A stretch of DNA of 64,000 nucleotides, from the NCBI RefSeq assembly GCF_039233145.1, contig NZ_CP136419.1, positions 1,090,001-1,154,000 of the forward strand. The letters run 5' to 3'. Below the pieces are notes generated by a model. That model saw nothing but the letters and a program-made list of their open reading frames with translations, ran no database searches and was not told the origin of the DNA. The translations under genes were made by a program, and so were the position numbers. Origin of the DNA: Moorella humiferrea. Its GTDB lineage: Bacteria; Bacillota; DSM-521; Neomoorellales; Neomoorellaceae. Positions 56,844 through 64,000 of this stretch are shown here, in pieces (position 1 is the first letter of the stretch; every line of letters starts with the position of its first letter).

Positions 56844-57023
56844 ATGGTTGATGGCCCATTAACCGAGGAAGAAATTAACGAACTGTTGGCTGCGTACGAA
56901 GAACTAATAGCCCAGATTAAGGAGGGCAAAGTGCCGACACTCACTCGGCTACCTATACAGGAAAAAGATGGTAATTGTGGTTCTTTTGGAAGAAAATGGT
57001 GGATTGTTTACCCAAAAAGCTAG
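56844..57023 (+). CDS. Small acidic protein of unknown function, module 2
   Basis: This 59-aa paralogue of the protein at 36567 starts MVDGPLTEEEINELLAAYEE with the same GGGGGAG ribosome binding site. One A fewer in an A-run gives the ending GRKWWIVYPKS instead of GRKMVDCLPKKLSNATC. Which ending is ancestral is unclear. The 5' 140 bp upstream are also nearly identical between the modules. Confidence 0.55.
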   Translation: MVDGPLTEEEINELLAAYEELIAQIKEGKVPTLTRLPIQEKDGNCGSFGRKWWIVYPKS

Positions 57024-57085
57024 GTAAGGCCACATGTTAAAGGGGAGTTAAATTAGAACTACCCTGAAAACCTTATAACTTACAG

Positions 57086-57119
57086 AAGACACCGTTAAGG
57101 GCAAACCCGTCGAAAGGCG
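57086..57119 (+). pseudogene. Truncated c-di-GMP-I riboswitch
   Basis: The first third of the aptamer at 36812 is repeated here (CACCGTTAAGGGCAAACCCG, TCGAAAGGCG), then the sequence breaks off into unrelated bases. The tetraloop-receptor strand, closing helix and terminator are missing. The CheW gene downstream is therefore no longer under this switch. Confidence 0.75.
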
Positions 57120-57336
57120 TCAATGTGATGCAGAGGGGGATGAATCTTGAAACCAATCAATATTAGTTGCTAATAGTATTAATTATCTTAGAGCCTTGTT
57201 TTATGTAAACTAAAAAGTAGAGAAAGGAGGTGGTCAAGTTAGTTTAGTAGCAAATTGGACGGGGCGGGGAGGTGAGCAGCAGGTCTGGAGAAAGCAAAGC
57301 GAACGCTTAGTCTGCTAAAGAAAGGAGAAAGTGTGT

Positions 57337-57783
57337 ATGGCCAGGAAGCTGGTAGTCTTCGACCTGGCGGGTGAACTTTATGGCCTGGACATATTCGATG
57401 TCCGGGAGATAGTCAAGGATACGCTCGTCACTCGAATACCGCAAACGCCTGAATTTGTAGAAGGCGTCGTCAACTTGAGAGGGAAGATAATACCGGTAAT
57501 CGATCTGAGGAAACGCTTCGGCTTTGAAAAGGGGGAAAAGACGAAAGATGCCAGGATAATCATTGTAGACATATCGGGGCAGGAAGCGGGGTTGGTTGTT
57601 GATTCCGTCAAAGAAGTGGCGGCAGTTGATGAAAGCACTATTGAGACTGCACCCGATGTCACGACAGTAAACGCCGCCTTTGTGGAGGGGCTGGCCAAGA
57701 AGGACGATAAGATCATCATCATAATCAAACTGGACCTGCTCCTCAAAGTCGAAGAAAAGGAAATGCTTAAGCGTATGCAATAG
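57337..57783 (+). CDS. cheW: CheW coupling protein
   Basis: This 148-aa single-domain CheW contains LYGLDIFDVREIVKDTLVTR and VVNLRGKIIPVIDLRKRFGF. It links receptors to CheA. ATG 57337 follows AAAGGAGA. It is most similar in length and sequence to domain 3 of the triple CheW at 41637. With the MCP downstream it forms a receptor-coupler pair with no kinase of its own. Confidence 0.92.
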   Translation: MARKLVVFDLAGELYGLDIFDVREIVKDTLVTRIPQTPEFVEGVVNLRGKIIPVIDLRKRFGFEKGEKTKDARIIIVDISGQEAGLVVDSVKEVAAVDESTIETAPDVTTVNAAFVEGLAKKDDKIIIIIKLDLLLKVEEKEMLKRMQ

Positions 57784-57787
57784 GGAG

Positions 57788-57917
57788 GTGATAACCGAAG
57801 ATTATACTGACTTTGGGATGCAGCGGGGCGCCGCCATCCAGGCCAGCGCCGCTATCGAAGAAGCCATGAAAAAGATGCGTGTTCCATTACTTTATGTCTA
57901 CTGGGGGGAGATAGAGA
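57788..57917 (+). other. Linker with short open frame between cheW and MCP
   Basis: A frame reading QRGAAIQASAAIEEAMKKMR precedes the MCP start and overlaps it out of frame. It has an alanine-rich helix, resembling neither neighbour clearly. It is probably debris, although the GGGAGGTGA at 57782 could serve as a ribosome binding site. Confidence 0.25.
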
Positions 57918-59699
57918 ATGTCTCTGAGAAGCATAAGAAGCAAGATCATGGCGCTGACGCTTATAGCTATACTAGCAACAGTAGTAATTCAATTGATTAC
58001 TTCTAACATTTCCCTGGCAAAACTCACCACTAATTCCCAGTCAATAACACAACAGCACGTGTTGAGTGAAGTACAAGCTGGCCTCAAAAACACAGTCGAT
58101 TCTATGGTTTCCTCCTTAACTGATATGTATAAAAGGAATGCTGGTACTATACCGGAAGATCAGCTTGTTGAGCTTATAAGGAAAACGCTGGATGCCAGCC
58201 GGTATGGCGATTCAGGATATTTCTTTGCTTACCGGTATGATGGTGTTAGGGTAGTGGCGCCGGAAAACAAGGCGCAGGAAGGCCAGAACCTCTGGGACCT
58301 AACAGATAAATCCGGCAAGAAGGTGGTTCAGGAATTCATCAAAACAGCCCAGAACGGCGGGGGATTTGTATCTTACCTTTGGCTCAACCCTAAAACTAAC
58401 AAAGAAGAGGAAAAACTCTCTTATATAGCCCCCCTTAAACTTGGTAACCTCGAGTTAGCGGTTGGGACGGGCACTTATTTATCCATGGTAGAAGTTGCCA
58501 AAAATGATGTAGCTCGGGAGATTGCACAGTCCAGGAAGGCACTCTCCGGTTCTTTGGTTACTATAAGTATTATTGTTTTATTGATTTTGGCCGTAATCAC
58601 TTATTTCTTTACTCGAACCATCACTACACCACTAATCCTGGCGGTTGACCTTCTGGGGCTCATAGCCAGCGGCGACTTCACCCGGACAGTTCCCGACAAT
58701 TTCCTCCGCATGAAGGACGAGATAGGGAAAGTGGCCCAGGCCGTCGACCGCCTGCAGGCCAACCTCAGACCGCTGCTTTCGGGCCTTAGAGACGACGCTA
58801 AAACCCTGGCCAGCAACTCGGAGAACCTAAGTGCGTCTTCAGAAGAGATCGCCTCATCTTCCGGCGAGGTGGCCAAGGCCATCCAGCAGGTGGCCGCGGG
58901 GGCCTCGGACCAATCAAGCCATCTGCAGGAAATACTGGGCCTCGTAGAAAACATAACCGCAAGTCTGGAGAAAGTATATACCGAACTTAGTCACGTTAAG
59001 ACTAACAGCGAAGAGACCTCTAGGCTGGCGAGTATAGGCAAGAAAGAGCTGGACGTCCTCATTGCCTCCATCAAGGGTGTTCACGAGGCCTTCAAGGTGG
59101 TTGCTGAGAAGTTGACGAGTTTGAGCGGTTCCGTAAACCAGATAGGTGAGATCCTGGAAGTGATCAACGGGATAGCGGAACAGACGAATCTTCTTGCCCT
59201 GAACGCGGCCATTGAGGCGGCACGGGCAGGGGAAGCTGGCCGCGGCTTCGCGGTGGTGGCGGAGGAGGTCCGCAAGCTGGCCGAGCAGTCCAGCGCTTCG
59301 TCGGATAAGATAAGGGTGCTATTGAACACTATCGGTTCGGAGACCAATGAAGTAGTGCATACTTCAGAGGAAGTCAGCAAGCAGGTAGTCGCGCAGCTGG
59401 AGAATGTAGAAAATACGGTCAAGGCCTTTGACAACATACTTGAAGCGGTGGCAGCCATCGCGCCCATGATCGAGGCGACTTACCGCGAGGTGGATAGCAC
59501 GGTGAAAGCCAAGGACGTATTGCTGGACCGGGTCCAGAGCGTCAGCGCGGTGTCGGAGGAGGCTTCAGCTTCGGCCGAGGAGATCTCCGCGTCAGCCGAG
59601 GAACTGTCGGCCTCCACACAGGAGATAGCGGCCAATGCCCAGCAGGTGCTGGAAGTGGCTAAGCGGCTGGAAGAACAGGTGGGGCGGTTTAAGGTGTAA
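57918..59699 (+). CDS. Methyl-accepting chemotaxis protein with sCache_2-type sensor
   Basis: The 593-aa receptor has a transmembrane helix (about 9-30), an extracellular single-Cache domain (about 35-195; [20 protein letters not shown] and the GTGTYLS end), a second transmembrane helix (about 205-228) and HAMP. The signalling hairpin has tip [20 protein letters not shown]. Small organic acids are common ligands of such domains. The last 80 residues and terminator are duplicated at 14866. ATG 57918 follows GGGGGGAG. Confidence 0.92.
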   Translation: MSLRSIRSKIMALTLIAILATVVIQLITSNISLAKLTTNSQSITQQHVLSEVQAGLKNTVDSMVSSLTDMYKRNAGTIPEDQLVELIRKTLDASRYGDSGYFFAYRYDGVRVVAPENKAQEGQNLWDLTDKSGKKVVQEFIKTAQNGGGFVSYLWLNPKTNKEEEKLSYIAPLKLGNLELAVGTGTYLSMVEVAKNDVAREIAQSRKALSGSLVTISIIVLLILAVITYFFTRTITTPLILAVDLLGLIASGDFTRTVPDNFLRMKDEIGKVAQAVDRLQANLRPLLSGLRDDAKTLASNSENLSASSEEIASSSGEVAKAIQQVAAGASDQSSHLQEILGLVENITASLEKVYTELSHVKTNSEETSRLASIGKKELDVLIASIKGVHEAFKVVAEKLTSLSGSVNQIGEILEVINGIAEQTNLLALNAAIEAARAGEAGRGFAVVAEEVRKLAEQSSASSDKIRVLLNTIGSETNEVVHTSEEVSKQVVAQLENVENTVKAFDNILEAVAAIAPMIEATYREVDSTVKAKDVLLDRVQSVSAVSEEASASAEEISASAEELSASTQEIAANAQQVLEVAKRLEEQVGRFKV

Positions 59700-59723
59700 A
59701 AAGGCGGGAATAATTATGTTGCG

Positions 59724-59767
59724 GTCCGGCCGCGGGCGGCAGACGCGCCTTACGGCCGGACTTTTCT
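59724..59767 (+). terminator. Terminator of the MCP gene
   Basis: GTCCGGCCG (59724-59732) pairs perfectly with CGGCCGGAC (59753-59761), followed by TTTTCTT. It is the source or sister of the hairpin at 15100. Confidence 0.85.
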
Positions 59768-60034
59768 TAAGGAGCCAGAAGCACCGGCCAGGGCATAATA
59801 ACCCGTTGCCGCGATCCAAAGCTGCTCCAGCTCAATGTACTCATCAGTTATATGGGCGAGGTCTTCCCGGGAAGAACTAACTTGTCAATCCGCGTCTCGT
59901 CGTATCCAAGTTTTTGCATCCCCTCCCGAACGGCCCTGGCCACCTGCTTTTCTCTGCCGGAAAGGCTGGGTATCCTTACTAACTAACTGTTGCGCCAATT
60001 CCAGCACCTCGCGGCGCCTGGCTTCTGTCAGCAC
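59768..60034 (-). pseudogene. ygeY-like M20 peptidase remnant with large internal deletion
   Basis: On the minus strand GTG 60034 begins MLTEARRREVLELAQQLVSK, continues after a frameshift as REKQVARAVREGMQKLGYDE and then jumps to the C-terminal end AHITDEYIELEQLWIAATGY YALA. The usual middle of about 330 residues is absent. The termini resemble the YgeY family of selenium-metabolism-linked hydrolases. It is plainly non-functional. Confidence 0.5.
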
Positions 60035-60373
60035 GGTTAACTCCCCCCTTATTTCTGAACCCCGTTTTCCAGCTCAATTATAGTACCTCGAGAAAGTTAA
60101 TAGCAAAACCCCGCTGTAATTTATCTAAAAGATTAGCTCGGCGACTGGTGAGGGCTATAATTAAAGTAAAGAAGCGCCGCGGGTAAATAGCGTCAGCGTT
60201 TTTTATACTTAGCCGGGGAGGACCATTCTTAATCTAACATACCTGCCCATGCCTTTATCGTCCTGATCCGGGAAAATTCTCCGGATAATATTGGCACCGG
60301 GGACAAGCAGCTTTCAGAAATACATAAGTAATGGGACACGGGAGAGGGGCCCTGCTTTTGGCAGGGCGTTTCT
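60035..60373 (+). other. Gene-free stretch with dispersed repeat and hairpin
   Basis: No gene is visible. The 22-bp repeat shared with 35051 is at 60330-60351. A perfect 7-bp hairpin (GCCCTGC/GCAGGGC, 60349-60367) lies immediately past the ylzJ stop and may end the tepA-ylzJ transcript, though no U-tract follows on the minus strand. Confidence 0.4.
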
Positions 60374-60601
60374 CTAATATACACGCTTTGGGACAAACTC
60401 CAAGACGGCTCCCGGCTGATATGGGCCGTCCAGGTAGTCGGCAGGATCGGTGCTGATCAGGCGCACCACCCGGGCCCGGTTAAAGCTTAAAGGTTCGACT
60501 TCCAGGGTGAGTCGGCCCACTTTAATTTCCTGATAGTTAGGGTAGAAATTCTCCGCTCCTTCCCAGATAAGCTCCCACGGCATCGGACTGTAGATGTACA
60601 T
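60374..60601 (-). CDS. ylzJ: YlzJ-like protein
   Basis: This 75-aa protein has the YlzJ family start MYIYSPMPWELIWEGAENFY and ends AVLEFVPKRVY. Function is unknown; in Firmicutes it lies between tepA and ftsK/spoIIIE. Here it follows tepA by 15 bases on the minus strand, with GAGAAGGTG as ribosome binding site. Confidence 0.85.
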   Translation of the reverse strand: MYIYSPMPWELIWEGAENFYPNYQEIKVGRLTLEVEPLSFNRARVVRLISTDPADYLDGPYQPGAVLEFVPKRVY

Positions 60602-60616
60602 TTTATTTTCACCTTC

Positions 60617-61390
60617 TCAGTGTAGCTTGCCCGGGCCGGGGGCACCTTCAGCAATAAGCTTCTTTAAATACCGTACGGCCTGGGAGAGCCCGCCCACTTC
60701 ATCAATTAAGCCCACCTTTACGGCGTCTTTGCCCACCAGGATGGTACCGATATCCCGCGCCAGCTCGCCCGTTTGGAACATTAACCGCCGCAGCTCCTGC
60801 TCAGATATATTGGCATGTTCAACAATAAAGCGGATGACCCGGTCCTGCATCTTGTCCAGGTATTCATAGGTCTGGGGAACACCGATGACCAAGCCTGTAA
60901 GGCGGATGGGATGAATGGTCATGGTGGCCGTCTCGGCAATGAAGGAATGGTTGGCGGCCACGGCTATGGGGACGCCGATGGAATGACCTCCGCCCAGGAC
61001 CAGGGAAACCACCGGTTTCGACATACTGACCAGCATTTCAGCAATGGCCAGGCCGGCTTCGACATCGCCACCCACGGTATTTAAAACCACTAGCAGGCCT
61101 TTGACGGCCGGGTCCTGCTCAATGGCCACCAGCTGGGGGATGATGTGTTCGTATTTAGTGGTTTTGTTTTGGGGCGGCAGGACCAGGTGACCCTCAATCT
61201 GACCTACGATCTGCACGCATTGAATTTCACTTTTGTACTCGGCGACGTTTGTTTGCCCCAGCTCTTTGATGCTCTCCACCTGTGGACTGGCGGGAGGGCG
61301 GGCTACGACGCGCTCCGGTTCCCCGGATGGCTGGGGTGACGGCGGGGCCGGCTGGGGCCCGGGGTTGGGATTGACGTCAGGGTTGGGCAT
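60617..61390 (-). CDS. tepA: TepA/ClpP-like serine protease (translocation-enhancing protein)
   Basis: The 257-aa ClpP-fold protein has the nucleophile Ser in [15 protein letters not shown], His in TIHPIRLTG and the oxyanion pattern [16 protein letters not shown] Pro-rich N-terminal tail of about 35 residues is unusual. TepA is linked to secretion quality control and sporulation in Bacillus. ATG 61390 follows AAGGGGGA. Confidence 0.87.
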   Translation of the reverse strand: MPNPDVNPNPGPQPAPPSPQPSGEPERVVARPPASPQVESIKELGQTNVAEYKSEIQCVQIVGQIEGHLVLPPQNKTTKYEHIIPQLVAIEQDPAVKGLLVVLNTVGGDVEAGLAIAEMLVSMSKPVVSLVLGGGHSIGVPIAVAANHSFIAETATMTIHPIRLTGLVIGVPQTYEYLDKMQDRVIRFIVEHANISEQELRRLMFQTGELARDIGTILVGKDAVKVGLIDEVGGLSQAVRYLKKLIAEGAPGPGKLH

Positions 61391-61536
61391 ATATGCAGTC
61401 CCCCTTGCTTAAATTGAGCCTGACTATGGCTTATTATAGGAAATAATGCCTTTAAACATACATATCCATCTTTTTATTTTGGAAGCAAGGAATTTCAAGC
61501 CTCGGTGTAGAATAGTAGCAACCGGGGTGATGGAAA

Positions 61537-63882
61537 ATGGCTCCGGCCAGGACCATTAACGAGAAGATAAAAAACGAGATAATCGGTGTGGCCCTGGTGG
61601 CCCTGGCCCTCCTCTGCCTGGCGGGGCTGTACGTCCTGGATCTAGGTTATATAAGCACGGCGGCCAGCATTGGTGCCGTTGGCCGTCTGCTGGCAGGTTT
61701 TTTAAAAACTTTGACCGGTGAAGGCAAATACCTTTTTCCCTTAATTTTAGGGGCTTGGGGCCTCCGCCTTATCGCCGGGGGAAAAGTCAAGGATTCCCGG
61801 CCGCGTTTGCTGGGCGGCATTTTACTTTTCCTTACTTTTTTAAGCGCCCTGCACCAGCCCTATTTAAACAGCGCGTCTTATAAAGACATCCTGGCGATGG
61901 GGTTGACCGGTCAGGGCGGTGGCCTCATCGGCGCCGTGGTGTCTATTATCTTTAAGTCAGTTTTCGGACGTGTGGGAACCTGGATTGTCCTGGTGGCTTT
62001 AGGCATTATCTCTTTTCTCCTGGTTACCGGCGTTTCTTTAACGCGTATGACGGCACGTCTCATACGGGTATGCAGTGCCTCTTTTCATATCATTAAGGGC
62101 TGGCTTGTGGCCTTTTTGTTTACCGAGGTAGACGAAGAAGAAGGAGAAGAGCCCAAGGCGCCGGTAAAGAAAAACCGTAAAGTCAAAGAAAGGGAACGGA
62201 GCGTTCCCCAGGAGCGGGAAGTAATTCCTGTAGTTATAAATCAACCGCCGGAGCCGCCGGCGCTGCCGATTGTCCGGACGACGGCCGGAGAAGATGCGCC
62301 GGTCGAGGCCAAAATCTATCCGGAAAGCCCGGTCCCGCCTGGCGGTGAAGAGGAAAAGAAAATACGGCGTCGACCGCCCCGGGTGAACCTTCAGGCGGAA
62401 GATAATGCCGCCGTCAAAGAAGAAGGAGGTAATCCCTCAGCAGAAGCGGTCCCTTATGTTTTACCCCCTTTAAGCCTTTTGACCCGTCCGGTAAGGGTAA
62501 AAAATCCGCGTTTAGAAAAAGATATAACCGACAGGATTAAAATACTGGAAGACACCCTGGACAGCTTCGGGGTAAAGGTCAAGGTAACCCAAGTAAGCTG
62601 CGGGCCAACGGTGACCCGCTATGAAGTGCAGCCGGCCCCGGGGGTAAAGGTGAGTCGTATCGTCAGCCTGGCCGACGATATTGCCTTAAGCCTGGCGGCC
62701 GCCCAGGTGAGGATTGAAGCTCCAATTCCGGGCAAAGCGGCGGTGGGTATAGAGGTCCCCAACAAAGAGATTGCCGTGGTCCACCTGCGGGAGGTTTTAG
62801 AGGATCCCGCTTTTCTCGAGTCTAACAGCAAACTAACGGTAGCCCTGGGTAAAGATATCGCCGGCAACCCGGTAATAGCCGATTTGGCAAAAATGCCACA
62901 TCTCCTGATTGCCGGAACGACCGGCTCTGGTAAAAGCGTTTGCTTAAATGCCTTGATCTGTAGCCTGCTGTTTAAGGCCACCCCCCAGGAGCTAAAACTT
63001 TTAATGATCGATCCCAAAATGGTAGAATTGACCCAGTATAACGGCATTCCCCACCTTTTGGCCCCGGTAGTGAGCCAGCCCAAAAAGGCCGCCACGGCCC
63101 TGCAGTGGATGGTCAGCGAAATGGAGAAGCGTTATGAACTCTTTGCCGGCGCCGGGGTTAAGGATATTACCCGCTATAACCGCTTAATGCAGAAAGAAAA
63201 CAACGGTCAAGGCGCTCTGCCCCTGGTGGTAGTCCTGATTGACGAGCTCGCCGATTTGATGATGGTGGCTCCGGCCGATGTGGAAGACGCCATCTGCCGT
63301 CTCGCCCAGATGGCCCGGGCGGCGGGTATTCATCTTGTCGTAGCCACCCAGCGACCGTCAGTAGACGTCATTACCGGGTTGATCAAGGCCAATATTTCAT
63401 CCCGCATTGCTTTTGCCGTTTCTTCCCAGGTTGATTCCCGTACCATTCTTGATATGGCGGGGGCAGAAAAGCTTTTAGGCCGCGGTGATATGCTATTTTT
63501 GCCGATAGGAGCCAGCAAGCCCATTCGTGTTCAGGGTGTTTACGTATCCGACCGGGAGGTTGAGGATCTTGTAACCTATGTTAAACAGCAGGGACGCCCC
63601 GAATACGATCCGAATTTCCTTAAAGGAGAAGAGGTTGCTGGCGAAACAGGGGAAGCGGAAGACGAGCTTTTCCCGGCCGCCGTCAGGGTGATTTTAGAGA
63701 CGGGGCAGGCTTCCATTTCCATGCTCCAGCGGCGGTTGCGGATAGGTTATACGCGAGCGGCGCGCCTGATGGATATGATGGAGGCCAGGGGTTTCGTGGG
63801 CGGTCATGAAGGAACAAAAGCCCGCGCCATCCTTACGAGTTGGGAAGAATACGAGGAATTATTTGGCCACAAGGAAGGATGA
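61537..63882 (+). CDS. ftsK: DNA translocase FtsK/SpoIIIE
   Basis: This 781-aa protein has four hydrophobic segments within the first 180 residues, a charged Pro/Glu-rich linker (about 200-310) and the RecA-like motor with Walker A GTTGSGKS at 460-467 and Walker B VVVLIDELADL. A C-terminal gamma winged helix follows (ISMLQRRLRIGYTRAARLMD) that reads KOPS-type sequences. It pumps chromosomal DNA through the septum at division and sporulation. It is divergent from tepA-ylzJ with a 146-bp shared promoter region. Confidence 0.96.
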   Translation: MAPARTINEKIKNEIIGVALVALALLCLAGLYVLDLGYISTAASIGAVGRLLAGFLKTLTGEGKYLFPLILGAWGLRLIAGGKVKDSRPRLLGGILLFLTFLSALHQPYLNSASYKDILAMGLTGQGGGLIGAVVSIIFKSVFGRVGTWIVLVALGIISFLLVTGVSLTRMTARLIRVCSASFHIIKGWLVAFLFTEVDEEEGEEPKAPVKKNRKVKERERSVPQEREVIPVVINQPPEPPALPIVRTTAGEDAPVEAKIYPESPVPPGGEEEKKIRRRPPRVNLQAEDNAAVKEEGGNPSAEAVPYVLPPLSLLTRPVRVKNPRLEKDITDRIKILEDTLDSFGVKVKVTQVSCGPTVTRYEVQPAPGVKVSRIVSLADDIALSLAAAQVRIEAPIPGKAAVGIEVPNKEIAVVHLREVLEDPAFLESNSKLTVALGKDIAGNPVIADLAKMPHLLIAGTTGSGKSVCLNALICSLLFKATPQELKLLMIDPKMVELTQYNGIPHLLAPVVSQPKKAATALQWMVSEMEKRYELFAGAGVKDITRYNRLMQKENNGQGALPLVVVLIDELADLMMVAPADVEDAICRLAQMARAAGIHLVVATQRPSVDVITGLIKANISSRIAFAVSSQVDSRTILDMAGAEKLLGRGDMLFLPIGASKPIRVQGVYVSDREVEDLVTYVKQQGRPEYDPNFLKGEEVAGETGEAEDELFPAAVRVILETGQASISMLQRRLRIGYTRAARLMDMMEARGFVGGHEGTKARAILTSWEEYEELFGHKEG

Positions 63883-63940
63883 TACGGGGGAGGATTTCCC
63901 CGTAGCCGTGTCGAAGAACTTTATCCATGGAGGTGAGGCT

Positions 63941-64000
63941 GTGGAAAAGGTAGGGGATTTGCTCCACTCCGCACGGGAGGCCAAAGGAATATCTTTAAGG
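63941..64000 (+). CDS. RodZ-like helix-turn-helix protein, 5' end only
   Basis: GTG 63941 follows GGAGGTGAGG and encodes MEKVGDLLHSAREAKGISLR, the start of a cro/C1-type helix-turn-helix as found at the N-terminus of RodZ/YmfM proteins. RodZ-like genes commonly lie near ftsK in Firmicutes. The gene runs out of the window. Confidence 0.7.
   Translation, partial: MEKVGDLLHSAREAKGISLR

Overview
The window reads as a chromosomal segment of an anaerobic, spore-forming, probably thermophilic Firmicute; a Moorella-like member of the Thermoanaerobacterales/Moorellia is my best guess. The guess rests on the ftsK-ylzJ-tepA-rodZ neighbourhood, strong AGGAGG ribosome binding sites, GTG/TTG starts, Spo0A-box-like sites, c-di-GMP-I riboswitches and a clostridial-style sugar microcompartment. 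No species marker such as rRNA is present, and I see no tRNA or CRISPR array.

1-12 kb is a defence-type island. A two-gene system (1306-aa coiled-coil/beta-rich protein plus 1611-aa DEAD/DEAH helicase with a DUF1998-like Cys-rich tail) resembles Druantia type III (DruH-DruE). It is bracketed by toxin-antitoxin modules: DUF433/DUF5615, RHH/PIN, MntA/HepT and a PIN remnant. Gene-tail remnants and a 146-bp direct repeat mark repeated insertion. 11.7-15.1 kb holds a YdjM-like hydrolase, a MarR-regulated ABC exporter and a stray chemoreceptor 3' end.

15.4-33.2 kb is a sugar-catabolic bacterial microcompartment locus: DeoR regulator, RhaSTPQ-like ABC importer, TIM-barrel isomerase, class II aldolase, three BMC-H, CoA-acylating aldehyde dehydrogenase, PduS-like flavoprotein, Fe-S type BMC-T, PduL, BMC-P, acetate-kinase-like enzyme, rhamnulokinase and a second FGGY kinase. 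The inferred route is L-rhamnose (or L-fucose) to ketose-1-phosphate, then DHAP plus lactaldehyde, with lactaldehyde converted in the shell to lactoyl-CoA, lactoyl-phosphate and lactate plus ATP. No diol dehydratase or glycyl-radical enzyme is present. The second kinase is split by about 423 nt of low-complexity sequence that looks like an assembly artefact.

33.2-36 kb has a DMT transporter, an SDR and an RRXRR/IscB-like nuclease remnant. 36-60 kb is a c-di-GMP/chemotaxis region: two copies of a module (poly-G small ORF, variant c-di-GMP-I-like RNA, small acidic ORF, c-di-GMP-I riboswitch) stand before two chemosensory loci. The first locus encodes a soluble MCP with two signalling tips (split by an IS21-family element), a triple-CheW protein, CheB, a HEAT-repeat protein, CheR, CheY, a CheA lacking HPt and a separate HPt protein. 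A GGDEF cyclase, an HD-GYP protein, a fliD split by an IS3-family element, CheW and a Cache-domain MCP follow. 60.3-64 kb is core genome: ylzJ, tepA, ftsK and the start of rodZ, with tepA-ylzJ divergent from ftsK.
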